Shown here piece after piece: positions 1 to 10,602 of a DNA stretch of 64,000 bases (the stretch's first letter is position 1; each line of letters opens with the position of its first letter). The notes under the pieces were generated by a model. That model saw only the letters and a program-made list of their open reading frames with translations. It was not told where the DNA came from and did not search any database. The translations under genes were made by a program, and so were the position numbers. Source of the stretch: Dryas octopetala. Taxonomy: Eukaryota; Streptophyta; Magnoliopsida; Rosales; Rosaceae. The stretch spans positions 32,321,475 to 32,385,474 of the forward strand of contig OY992832.1 in assembly GCA_963921425.1 (NCBI GenBank), given 5' to 3'.

Positions 1-2
1 AA

Positions 3-2378
3 GATACAAGTGCTAGTGAAGTCTCTTATACAAGAAAGAAAGGTGCAAGTTGTTCATCTTCTGAAGACTTTGAGAGTTTGATTGATCCGAATCAGTATTT
101 AGGTGATTTTGGAACTGCTGAAACTAAAAGTTATCTATCGAAAGAGTGGGAAGGTTATATTGATCATGTTGGACAAAAATTTGAGGGCGGTGTAGCTGAA
201 TTTCGTTTGAAATTGGTGAAATATGCTGTTCAGATGGGATTCAAATTTGTATATGCGAAGAATGACAAAGATCGGATTATAGCTGAATGTTTTGAGAAGA
301 ATTCACACGGATGTAAATGGCGTGTGTATGCAGTGTTATGTAGAGCAAATGGATTTTGCTATATTCGTACTATGAATAATCAGCATACATGCCGTGGAGT
401 TGTTCGTGAGACTAAAGGTAAGATGATGAGTTCACGAATTGTATCATCAATTGTGAAAGATGAGCTTCGTTTGAAGCCATCTTTGAGACCTATTGACATT
501 GTGCAGGAACTGAAACTGAACTATGGTTTGGATATCAGTTATCAAAATGCATGGAAAGGTAAAGAGATGGCAAAGCTTCTTGTTCATGGTGATGAGGAGG
601 CCTCTTTTCAAAAGTTAGCTTGGTACGTTGAAGCTGTGAAGATTTCAAATCCAGGCACACATTGTGTTTTACAGTTGGATGAGTCAAGTGGTCGGTTTCA
701 GAGATTTTTCATTTCATATTCTGCATGTATTCAAGGATATAGATGGTGTCTTCCCATGGTTCATGTTGATGGAACTTTTTTGAAAGGGAAGTATTTGGGT
801 CATTTGCTTGCTGCAAATGGAAGGGATGGTGATAAAGGTACGTCTTTTTTTTTTTAGTTGCAGTTGTTTATTGATTTCGTTGCTTCCTTCCTCGATTTTT
901 AAGGGTAAATCCCTATTTTTGATCCAATCTCCTCCTAGGGTATAGAATGGGCTTGGTGGAGGCATTATGTTAGGGTTTAGCTACGGGATTTTGGGCGGAG
1001 CCCAAAATCTCGTAGCTAAACCCTAACATAAATGCCGACAAACCAGGTATTTGTAATATTGAAACTTTTAATTGACTTAATTATATATGGCTCTAAAGAG
1101 ATTAATTCAGTTCAGTGTAGGAATTTTTTGGTAGATCAGTTTCAGTGTACCAATTCTGTGGAAATTCAGTTTCAGTCTAATATGGCAGTGAAAGTTAAAA
1201 AATAGAAAGATTGAGTTTATTTGACTTGGTTACAGTTACAGTTCAGTAAATTATCATATTTTATTCTTTTGCTTTATTAGTTACACTTCGGCTTTTTCTT
1301 TGTTTGTTTTATTTATTTTTCTGTAGGTATATTTCCTCTTGCTTATGCTATTGTGGATTCTGAGTCTGAAGACAATTGGACTTGGTTTTTTGAAAATTTG
1401 TATCAAGTTTTGGCACCCCAAGGTCGTACAGTTACATTCATTTCAGATCGTAATCTTGGCTTGTTAGAAGGTGTTAACCGTATTTTTCCTTCCTCACCTC
1501 ATGCATATTGTTATTTTCATTTGGTAGGAAATTTGAAAAATAAGTTTCCTGTGAAAGTAGTTGGTAAATATTTGAGAGAACGTGTTCTGAATTTATTCAT
1601 GAAATGTGCATATGCGCCAACGGTTGAGATTTTTTACAAACATTTGGCTGATTTGGAAAAAGAAGGGCATGACAATGCTAAGAAATTCTTAGAGAGCATT
1701 CCGTTTGAACATTGGGCGTGTGCTTTTTTTAAAGGTAATCGGTATGGGGTTATGGCAAATGGCTTATCTGAGTCTTTTAATTTTTGGATCCTCAAGTTTC
1801 GTTCATTGCCCATATTTGAAATGGTTGATGGTATTAGAGTTCAAATAATGGAAACTATGGACAAAAGAAGGACTGAGGCTAGTAGTTGGCATAATGTTCT
1901 TTGTCCTAAAATGGATGAGATGTTGAGGAAGTATATGGAAGTGGGTAGGCATTGGAAGATTGCCCGATCATATGATTCTGTTTATGAGGTGTTCGGTCCA
2001 CATTCTGTTTTAGTTGATTTGAACTCCAACTTTTGTACTCGTCGTAGATGGAAAATTGAAGGGTTCCCTTGTGCTCATGCTCTTGTAGCAATTCAAAGAG
2101 AGGGTAAAAATGTCTATGATTACATTGAAGACGAATTTAAATCTGGTTACTATAGGAATTCCTATGCAGCTGCAATTCTTCCCATTCCTGATATTGAGAT
2201 ATCTGCTTATGATGCTTCTGATTTTGTTATTCCTCCTTTTACAAAGAGGCCTCCTGGAAGACCAAGATCAACGAGGTATAAGTCTATTGGAGCCAGTTCA
2301 AGATCTATTAAATGTGGTAGATGTGGTAAAGTTGATGGCCACAATAAGAAAACATGTACTGCTCCTTTGAGGAATTGA
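3..2378 (+). CDS. Mutator-like (MURA/MuDR) transposase, 5' end outside window
   Basis: Two exons, 3-837 and 1327-2378, join in frame across a GT-AG intron. The frame is open from the window edge, so the N-terminus is missing. The N-terminal part resembles the MuDR zinc-finger region of plant MULE transposases. The MULE catalytic domain follows, with VDGTFLKG near 765-790 (first Asp), ISDR near 1440 (second Asp) and the NGLSESFN stretch near 1760 (Glu), so the DDE triad looks complete. A SWIM-type zinc finger sits near 2030-2085, but its first CxC pair reads C-T-R, so one metal ligand appears lost. The C-terminus carries a zinc knuckle of pattern CX2CX5HX4C (2308-2355). The protein would bind element ends and catalyse cut-and-paste transposition in the nucleus. 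It lies beside a minus-strand ULP1 gene, the arrangement of Kaonashi-type MULEs. Confidence 0.9.
961..1036. repeat. Near-perfect 76-bp hairpin in the transposase intron
   Basis: Two arms of about 36 bp (961-996 and 1000-1036) are inverted copies of each other and are separated by the 3-base loop GGA. I see one mismatch and one single-base bulge. The arms contain TAGGGTTTAGCTACG. It lies wholly inside the intron of the transposase gene. It could be a tiny foldback element or a structured RNA; no target duplication is clear. Confidence 0.85.
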
Positions 2379-2740
2379 TTTCTTTGTTTTTGTAGTTTAG
2401 TTTCAGTTTATGAAATTGAATTTAAGGATTTCTTGGAATTATTACATTGAATTAGATTGATGATTCTCGAAATTTTGATTATGTAGTCCTGTATTCTTGG
2501 ATTTTGGAATTTTCAAATGGAATCTGTTTGGTTTTCTTGTTTTTAGTATTATTTTCGAAGGTGAAACTGTTTTGATATAGTTTCAGTTGAATATTTTGTA
2601 TTATTAGGGATTTTGGTTTATGATTGTAGTTGAATGTTATTATCTGACTTATGATACAATTATTATATTCCAGTTGATAGCTTATTAACAATGAGACTGT
2701 TCATTCTCTTGAAACTGAAAAGACGTAACCTCTTTCTCTG

Positions 2741-2856
2741 AACATGGCAACTGAAACTGTTTTTTAAGTGAAACTGTATTGTAAGTGAAACTGTTTTGCA
2801 AGTGAAATTGTTTTTCAAGTGAAATTGTTTTTCAAGAGAAACTGTTTTGTAAAAGT
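2741..2856. repeat. Short tandem repeat, about 19-20 bp unit (AAGTGAAACTG)
   Basis: About six imperfect units of the form AAGTGAAACTGTTTT follow each other just downstream of the transposase stop codon. The same core, TGAAACTG or its complement CAGTTTCA, recurs across the whole element. Confidence 0.75.
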
Positions 2857-3173
2857 TGACAAGTGCGTTGGTGTTATTGCGAGTTTTTTTGGTCCTACAA
2901 GCAAAGTTGACAACATTTAAATACAGTTTCAGTTACTTTTAGTGTCCAATTTTAGTTATTGTTTAACAGTTACACTAATTTAATGATCAAGAAGTTTTTT
3001 TTTTTTTTAAGTGAAATTGTTTAGACATTACAAAAATTACAGAAATAAAAGAACTATTTATATACAAGTAATAAATTTAAGAAATTAGATCAATGTTTGA
3101 ATTTAGCCAAAAATTACAGAAATAAACCAACTACTTATATACAAGTTATAAATATAAAAGTCTCGACATTTTA

Positions 3174-6100
3174 TCAATGTTTGAATTTCGCCATGATATG
3201 ATCAAACTTGTTGTTGGCTTCTGGTCTCTTAACTTTTTTGCCCAATATGTTCAACCAGCTAAGTGGATGATCCATGAACTTCTTCAGGACTTGTATTTTG
3301 AATTTCTGCACATCTGTCTTTGTGAAAGGGTTCTTAAATGGAGCTCCCCTTTGAATTTGCTCTGTGTAGTACATGACTAGGAATCCACAATCATTTCTGC
3401 AATAGACAAGTTACAATTACAGTCAAACTTACAGTTACAGTCATTCCTTTATTCTGAAATATATATTTGTACTTTTTAAAATATGTAATAATACTTACGT
3501 TCCCGATTTTTGCTGGGGACAGTTGTTGTCATCTTCAATTGGCATTTCAATGTTGTGTTCCAACAGCCAAGTCAATGTTACTTTCTCATCCTCATTCAGT
3601 TGCACTTGATATAAGTCATCTAGTTTCTGTTGATTTGCCTGGTTTAGGGAAATTGGACCTATTTGTTTCACTAGATTCTGCCTCCTTGTCCCTTTAGCTA
3701 AATCTTGTGCAGCATTCTTTTTGGATTCTGTGAGGAATTGATCCACGTAATCTTTCTGCATGTTTAAGACAACATATGTCAGTGTAACTGAATGAATCAT
3801 ATGTTAGTGTAATTTAATGTTAATATACATTTTGTTTGTTTCTTACCAAATACTTTGCATTTTCAAAGCATACATCACTTCCGTTCACATTACTTGATCT
3901 GAGGGAATTGAAATGCGTCCACTTTCTATTCTTCAAGTCAAGCATAAGTAGTGTGAAGTGGCTCTTTTTTGTAGATAGCATAGGAAACAGGAATTTGTCA
4001 TATTTTGGCAAGCGTTGCAACAATTCTTTCAAAAGGAATCCAACGATGCCATTGTCGTTTTTCTCTTTCAAAAATCTCTGATGTTCTCAAGAAAAATAGA
4101 TTTGAATTTGATAAAGCATACATATACACATTTAGAATTAATAGTAGAAATAAATAATGCAGTTTCAGTTCTTACCCAGGCATAAGTACTGAAAATGAAT
4201 GTACCACTTTCTTGTAGCTCTTCTTGCAATAAGTGATTATATGAGTCGACAACCTATGTTTTGTGATGAATTTCAATGTTAGAAATTAGTATTTTAAGGT
4301 ATAACAAGTATAGAAGAATGAAATTGAGCATGTGTTACTTTCATGCTTTTATCTTACAGTATTTGCCACATCATGCTCTTTGATCAACTGGTCCACATCC
4401 TCGCGTGATACTGTCCATCCAGGTTTACCACACCAAAAGAATTCACTGTTTGATAAAGAAAACAATTTCAGTTACAGTATAAATTCAATTGCAGTGTGAA
4501 GATTCAGTTTCAGTCTAGTATTGCAGTGAAACTTCATATGTAAAAAGATGGAGTTTATTTGACTTACTCAAATTCAGCTTCTTTCCAGTAATATATGATT
4601 TGTGCTTTCAATTCAGGTTCCATCATCCTGTACACTGCACATCTGCCCCATGGGATTTTTCTCCTCTTTTGATCTACTACTGCTGAATCAACAGTTGCAG
4701 TGGTTTCAACAGTTTCAGTGGTTTGAGTGTTGTCGAGTTCCTCAACATCATCAGGACCCACTTGTGAAATTGGCATTGCAACTTCGGCAGTTTTGATGGT
4801 GGTCCTTGTCTTTTTCTTTCCACAGTCATAATCGAATTCAGGGTACTCCAACTTCTTCCTCTTTCTTTGTTTCATCCGTAATATTGCTGACAGGTTTTGG
4901 ATGAAATGCTTATTTGATATCTTTAATGCCTGGCAGGGAGTTTCAGGAGTATTCTTTTCCTTCAAGAACTCTACCTCTTTGATGAGTTCGTTCTTGATGT
5001 GGATTATTTCACTTTGGATGTCTTCTAGGTTCTTGATCTGAAGCTCTAGGCTGCAGTTCTCAGTCGCTATTGCCAAAAGGTCATTACTCATTCCCTTCAC
5101 TTGTTCATTCAATCCATTTACATGTTCATTTAGAGATGCATTTGTAGCTGCAACATTTGCATCTGAAATTCAACTTCAGAATTTTGTTGTTTTTCAATTT
5201 GCAACATGTGCTTCAGTTCTTCATTTTCTCTATTTTTTTCCTGTAACTGTTCACGAAGTTTGTCAGCTTCCTCTTTTAGCATGTTGAATTGATGTTTTAG
5301 ATCATTCCTTTCTCGTGTAAGCTCCTCATTCTCAGTCATTTCTTCTGCCAGCATTTCTTGAGTCGATATTCTTTGATATTCGACTCCATGTGGAACTTTA
5401 ATTTGCCTATAATTTTCTTCCCTTTCTCTCAGATAATGATCTTCCAATGAGCCAACAATGTCTCGAAAAACATCATTGCCGCCTGTCTGGTCTCCACCTT
5501 CGACATCTTCATTTTCAGTTGCAGCATCAGATTCAGTTTCAGTTGCACTGCTGTCAGACTCATTCCCTTCTTCTTCATTTTCATCTTCTTCTTCTACAGG
5601 TTCATCCTCATCTTTCTTTTCCTCTTGTTTTTTGTTGTCATTTTTCCCCTTTGCAGTGTCATCCACTTGTTCTTCCTCATCAGATTCAGTTTCAGTATTT
5701 CCACCTTGCTCTTCTTCCTCATCCTCACTTCCTTCCTCATCATTGCTTTTTCCCTCATCCTCCTCGTCAGATTCAGTTTCAGTGTGTCCACCCTGCTGTT
5801 CTTCCTCATCGTCACTTCCTTCCTCACCATCGCTTTTTCCCTCATCTTTCTCTGCAGCCTCATCCAGTACTTTGTGTTTCTTTTTTGGACCCTCTTGGTT
5901 TGTATTTCTTCGCCTGATCCTTAAGTTCTTTCTTGCCATCTGCATAGTTGCAATATAAGGTATTGCAATAATAGTTACAATACAATAATTTCAGATTCAG
6001 TATAGATAATGTTTTTTTCACTTACCATTTGTACTAATGACATGTCTTCTTCAAAATCATCATCATCATCATCCTCATTACTACTGTCAACATCTTCTTC

Positions 6101-7831
6101 TGCAAACTGCACATTTACATTAGTGTTAGTATCATTGAGAAAACAGTTTCAGTATATTAATAATACAATTACAGCTTAATTAATTAGAATAGAAATTTTT
6201 ACCTTTATATCTGCAAGTTTTGTCTTTCTCAAAGCTGCAATCAATTTCAACAAGTCCCACTTTACAATTGTTGGACTCATGTTTTCTCTTCCTTCTATTG
6301 GTTTTATAACTCTAGTTTTCTCACAAAACCAATACTGTGAAGATACAATAAATAAAGATATAGTTACAATCATATCAACATATTGTAAAATAATGTTAAT
6401 AAAAAACAGAAAAATGTAATTACGTACCAAAATCATTATAACACATCCACTGACAGAACTGCCCTGTGGACTATTCCTCAAATTATTTCCCAAGAAATCT
6501 CTTATGGCTCTTGCCCATGCAAACGATTTCATTTTCTTGATGTTTTCTATCGGGGAGACTAAATTCCATGCAAGTGTGTACCCCGAATTTGCAAAGAAGA
6601 TGATAGTTAACATCAAGATAACAATCAGCCTCACCACATCATCCGTTCTGTCTGCTTGAAGGGCTTTTGTAAGTACATTTTCAGCTTCTTTTTTGGTCAC
6701 TCTTATGTCTTCACTGAAATATCTCTTTACAAAACTTGAATCACATCTTGTGCAGCCATAGTTGTCGATTTGTACTTCCTTTCCATGACTTGGCAACCCA
6801 AACATCTGTGCAACATCTTCAACTTCAATTGCTTCAAATCTTCCCCCAATTTTGAATTTGTGTGTTCTTGTGTCATACAAGCTGAGGATTTGGTGGATCT
6901 GCTGGTCTGATTTCCTGTGCTCTTTCTTTGTTATTAATCCTCTGTTGCAGGCATCGAAAAAAGTCCAAAAAGGAGTCTGTTTTAACTTGTCCAGATGCTT
7001 CTGCTGTAGACTAGGCTTGATGCTTTGGAGGATATTCAAAAAGCTCACCAGGTTTTTGGAGGATATTCAAAAAGCTCACCAGGTTAGATCGATATTGTAT
7101 ACCTGGATTCCTTTTAGCGTCCTTCGCTGGTGATTTTTTCTGACTCTATAAATGTTTAAACAGTTACACTTATTAGGATATGCTATGAATTGAAACATGT
7201 CAAGGTATACTCAAACATAAGAAACATGTCCAGGTACATTTCCTAGTCCCATATTCAGTTACATTGCATTTATAGTAAAGTAAAGTAAACATGTGCAAAT
7301 GGATAATTATGGTGAAACTGTTTATGTGTAAATGGATAATTATAGTGAATTTATAGCAAGTGAATTTATATCAAGAACAATTATGTGCTTGAAATTAGCT
7401 CAGTCAAATGATGAAACCATATTACATTATGCAACTTAGTGAAACTGTTTTCTCCTACACTAAGTGAAACTGTTTCCTCCTACACTAAGTGAAACTGTTT
7501 TCTTCTACACTAAGTGAAACTGTTTTCTCCTACACTAAGTGAAACTGTTTCCTCCTAGACTAAGTGAAACTGTTTCCTCCTAGACTTGGTTATAGTTACA
7601 TAAATTTTTGCAACTTGCATAAACTAGGTGAAACTACATCAGTCAAATCACGAAACCATATTACATTATGCAACTTAGTGAAACTGTTTCCTCCTACACC
7701 AAGTGAAACTATTTCCTCCTACACTAAGTGAAACTGTTCTTATTTAGAAATTGAGTTGCAATTGTTTTTTGTCGTTTTACCTTATGTTTCGGTGCTTTGT
7801 TTTGTTTTGTTGCTTGCTTCCCCTTTGCCAT
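3174..7831 (-). pseudogene. ULP1-like C48 cysteine peptidase gene carried by the Mutator element
   Basis: The gene is read from ATG at 7831 to stop at 3174 through about ten exons. Exon 1 (7831-7781) encodes MAKGKQATKQ and exon 2 starts at 7145. An N-terminal region of the kind found in transposon ULP1-like proteins (about 7145-6428) is followed by a Glu/Asp-rich block with repeated TETESDEE (about 5500-5880) and a coiled coil (5000-5350). The C48 peptidase core is at 3174-4080: His in KSHFTLLML, Asn in HFNSL where Asp is usual, Gln in CPQQ, and catalytic Cys in NDCGF after an intron at 3400-3500. Such enzymes cleave SUMO; the substrate here is unknown. A tandem duplication of about 31 bp near 7027-7085 and a one-base frame change near 5165 break the reading frame, so I call it a pseudogene. 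Assembly error is the alternative. Confidence 0.8.
7433..7745. repeat. Tandem repeat, about 25-26 bp unit (CTAAGTGAAACTGTTT)
   Basis: Six near-identical units run from 7433 to 7580 and two or three more from 7675 to 7740. A longer duplicated stretch containing ACGAAACCATATTACATTAT joins the two blocks. All of it lies inside intron 1 of the ULP1-like gene. Confidence 0.85.
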
Positions 7832-8114
7832 TTTTTAAACCCTGCAATTTTGAAAGTAGTCACAGTTATTAGAATATACTAGTGACCTTGCTGAAAGTAG
7901 TCACAGTTTTAGAACCCTACAAATTTGCATAAGAAACACAAATTCAATTCAAATATAGTTACATTAGTACACTTACCCAGAATATCCACAAATTTTTATG
8001 TCCCAGAATACCGAGAAGAAAATTATGTACACTTACCTTTTCTGCAAAAATTCTTTATGTTTGTTGTCGATTTTGGTTTCTTCAGCTAATATATGTGTTG
8101 GTTTGTAGGAGAAG

Positions 8115-8620
8115 GAGTAGATTTCGGAATGAGAAATCGTGGGGGGTGAGTGACGGAAGTTGAAGAGTGAGTGGGTTCTGAAACTGTTTTCGGAGGGGGG
8201 AGTGGGTTCTGAAACTGCTTTCGTGATGGAATCAGAAATCGTGGGGGGGGGGAGTTGGGGGAAGTTCAGAGGGAGTGGATTCTGAAACTGATTTCGCAAT
8301 GGAATGAGAAATCGTGGTGGGGAGAAGTGGGGAAGGTTGAAGGGGGATGGGTTCTGAAACTGTTTTCGTGGGGGGCAGTGGGTCTGAAACTCTTTCAGTG
8401 ATGGAATGAGAAATCTTGGAGGGGGGAGTGGGAAAGTTGAAGGGGGATGGGTTCTAAAACTGTTTTCGTGGGGGGGGGGGGGGGAGTCGGTCCAAAATTT
8501 TTTCTAATGGAAGGAGAAATCTTGGAGGAGGGAGTATGGAAAATTGAAATGGGTTCTGAAACTGTTCGTGGGAGAGAGGGTCTGAAACTGTTTTCGTGAG
8601 AGATCGTGGGATATTTTCGT
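8115..8620. repeat. G-rich degenerate repeats upstream of the ULP1-like gene
   Basis: Units of about 60-90 bp are repeated at least five times, each combining GGGTTCTGAAACTGTTTTCG with a GGAATGAGAAATC segment and a G run. The longest pure G run is about 16 bases near 8470. The block lies upstream of the ULP1-like start codon and is probably part of the element's subterminal region. Confidence 0.7.
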
Positions 8621-8639
8621 GAAGTGGGTTGGGCTGCTG

Positions 8640-9632
8640 GGGGGGGTTGGGCTTCCAGCTGTCCTGTGGACTTGCTTGGGTGCGGTTTGTTTGTGGGCTT
8701 CTGGCAATTTGTGGGCTTGATTGCAGTTTCTATGGGATTGGTTGCGGGCTGTGGGCTTGGTTAATGGCATAGACGTAAATTCTAGTAATTATGAAGCCTA
8801 AACTATTGGTAGGCTGTGTTTAGGGTGCGGCTGGTTTGTTGGGTAATGGCTGGGTGCGGCAACAAATTTTTTGCTATAATTGGGTGGTATAAATTACGGA
8901 CTGTAATTTTTTTCAGTTTGTTTTTTCTAATGGACATAAATACCCCTATAAAAGTGGTTATATGGGGTGCATATGATCACTCCTGTTAATTCACTAGATG
9001 ATTTGTACCAACTTGAAATATTTTGAAAAATTTGTGGACAAATTTGTTACATTTTGAAATTTATAAACTATTTTGAGACAAGAGTGAAAGTCGGAAGACC
9101 AATTTTGTATTTAACCCAACTTTATTAGACCATAAGAGGATCTCCAAGAGGCAAGAGGCTTGTCAAACACTCTTGGCTGCTTGATTTAAAAATTAATTAT
9201 AACAAGCCACGTCAGATACGATTGGTCCAACAGACTCGGCAATAGAGGTTGTCAAAATGGGGACTTGATTTTCGCTCATCAGTTCATTTACCAGCTCGTT
9301 AAATATTATTTGGGCACTAAAATATGAAGCTCCATGCATTGGAATCATGAAAAAGTAAAAAGTAAAACCAAATTAAATTAAAAGGAGATAAGAAAAATAA
9401 TAGATTAGTGAAGTTTGACGAGTTTGTTGGAGTGAAAAATTCTAACGTAGTAAATCTGACTTTTTTAAGTTGCCACGTTGGCCAATAAAGTAGAGTTTGA
9501 AAACCAAAGTTTGAATCTTCTCATAGAGAAGCTTTAAGTCTAGACCACAAATAAAGTATTATCCGCAACTAAAAGTTGTTACCAACAATCGTTTTAGTCA
9601 TCATGGGGGAGCCCAACACCTTGGAGATCCAT
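8640..9632. other. Spacer without a gene; possible MITE ends
   Basis: No credible coding sequence is visible. GGATCTCCAAG near 9137 and its inverted copy CTTGGAGATCC ending at 9630 could be the ends of a roughly 490-bp MITE, cut at its right edge by the CACTA insertion. The right end of the Mutator element must lie near the start of this stretch, but I could not place it because its left end is outside the window. Confidence 0.4.
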
Positions 9633-10509
9633 CACTACTACAATAATATAAATAGACGACACTACTTACACAACGGTTGTTTTAAAACTGTTGTGTAGTT
9701 TTAAAGCATAACAGTTTTTAGAAAAACTGTTGTATTTATGCTTGAAATACAGTCTTTTTTTGTGGGATAGATTTTATGAACTAGCCTAAACAACACTTAT
9801 TAGTCGTGACCGTTGTGTATGTGAAAGAAAATGAAAAAAACCGGTGCTACAGTATTTTCATTAATCCTCTCGATCTGTGTCCTCCCCTATCACTTACACA
9901 TACAAACCTTCTCTCTCTCTCTCAAACCCTCTTGATCTGCTCCCTCTCTCACTATCAGACTTTCTCTTCTATTGTCCTACTCTCTATCTCTCTCACACCC
10001 TCCCCTCAATCGACCTCGCCCTCGCCCTCTGACCTCACCCTCGCCCTCGCCCTCGTCATCGCCCTCTTTTCTTTCTTAGTCTCGATCGTCCTCCATCGAA
10101 ACCCAAAAGCTGCCTCTCACCTCGCCCTCTAGTTTAATGGGTCTGAGCAAAACAAATTCTAGTCACAAGTAATCTCTTTTCATTCTGCTTTTTCTCTTTG
10201 ATTACACTTGTGGTGATAAATGGTCAGTGAGGGTTTTGTAGTCTAATAATAAGGGTCCGTTTGCCCACCATTTTTCTATGCTTGGATCTTCTGTTCTTTC
10301 TAGGTTTCTTTTAGATCCGGTGATGAACCAAGGTCAAGAGCGTCGTTAAATACTCATTCCTGTCTTTCTCTCTATGTCTCTCTATTTCGTTTACTGATTC
10401 AAGGTTAGGTTCTTTATGTTTTTTTATTTTCGTTTTCTAGGGCTTTTGATTTTCATTTTTAGGGCTAAGTTGTGATTTGTGATTTCTGAAATCGGAGAGG
10501 AGAGGCTGT

Positions 10510-10602
10510 ATGGCAAGTAGAGTGGAACACGAGTACGACTATCTGTTCAAGATCGTGTTGATCAGAGACTCTGGTGTGGGCAAATCGAACTCTACAGGCA
10601 AG
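10510..10602 (+). pseudogene. Rab-family small GTPase, 5' fragment captured by the CACTA element
   Basis: The ATG at 10510 opens a frame beginning MASRVEHEYDYLFKIVLI, the start of plant RabA-type GTPases. The P-loop follows, but its first Gly is Arg (RDSGVGKS instead of GDSGVGKS). After KSN the match to the family stops near 10602 and the frame drifts into unrelated sequence. Switch I, switch II and the prenylated C-terminus were not found downstream. It has a leader-like region before it (about 10200-10509). It cannot encode a working GTPase. Confidence 0.8.

Noticed and set aside
5447..5958. Plus-strand frames of 156 and 166 codons rich in Ser, Leu and Phe
   Set aside because: They are antisense shadows of the acidic region of the minus-strand ULP1-like gene.
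7433..7745. CRISPR-like array of regular repeats
   Set aside because: Units abut without unique spacers and lie in a plant transposon intron; this is a simple tandem repeat.
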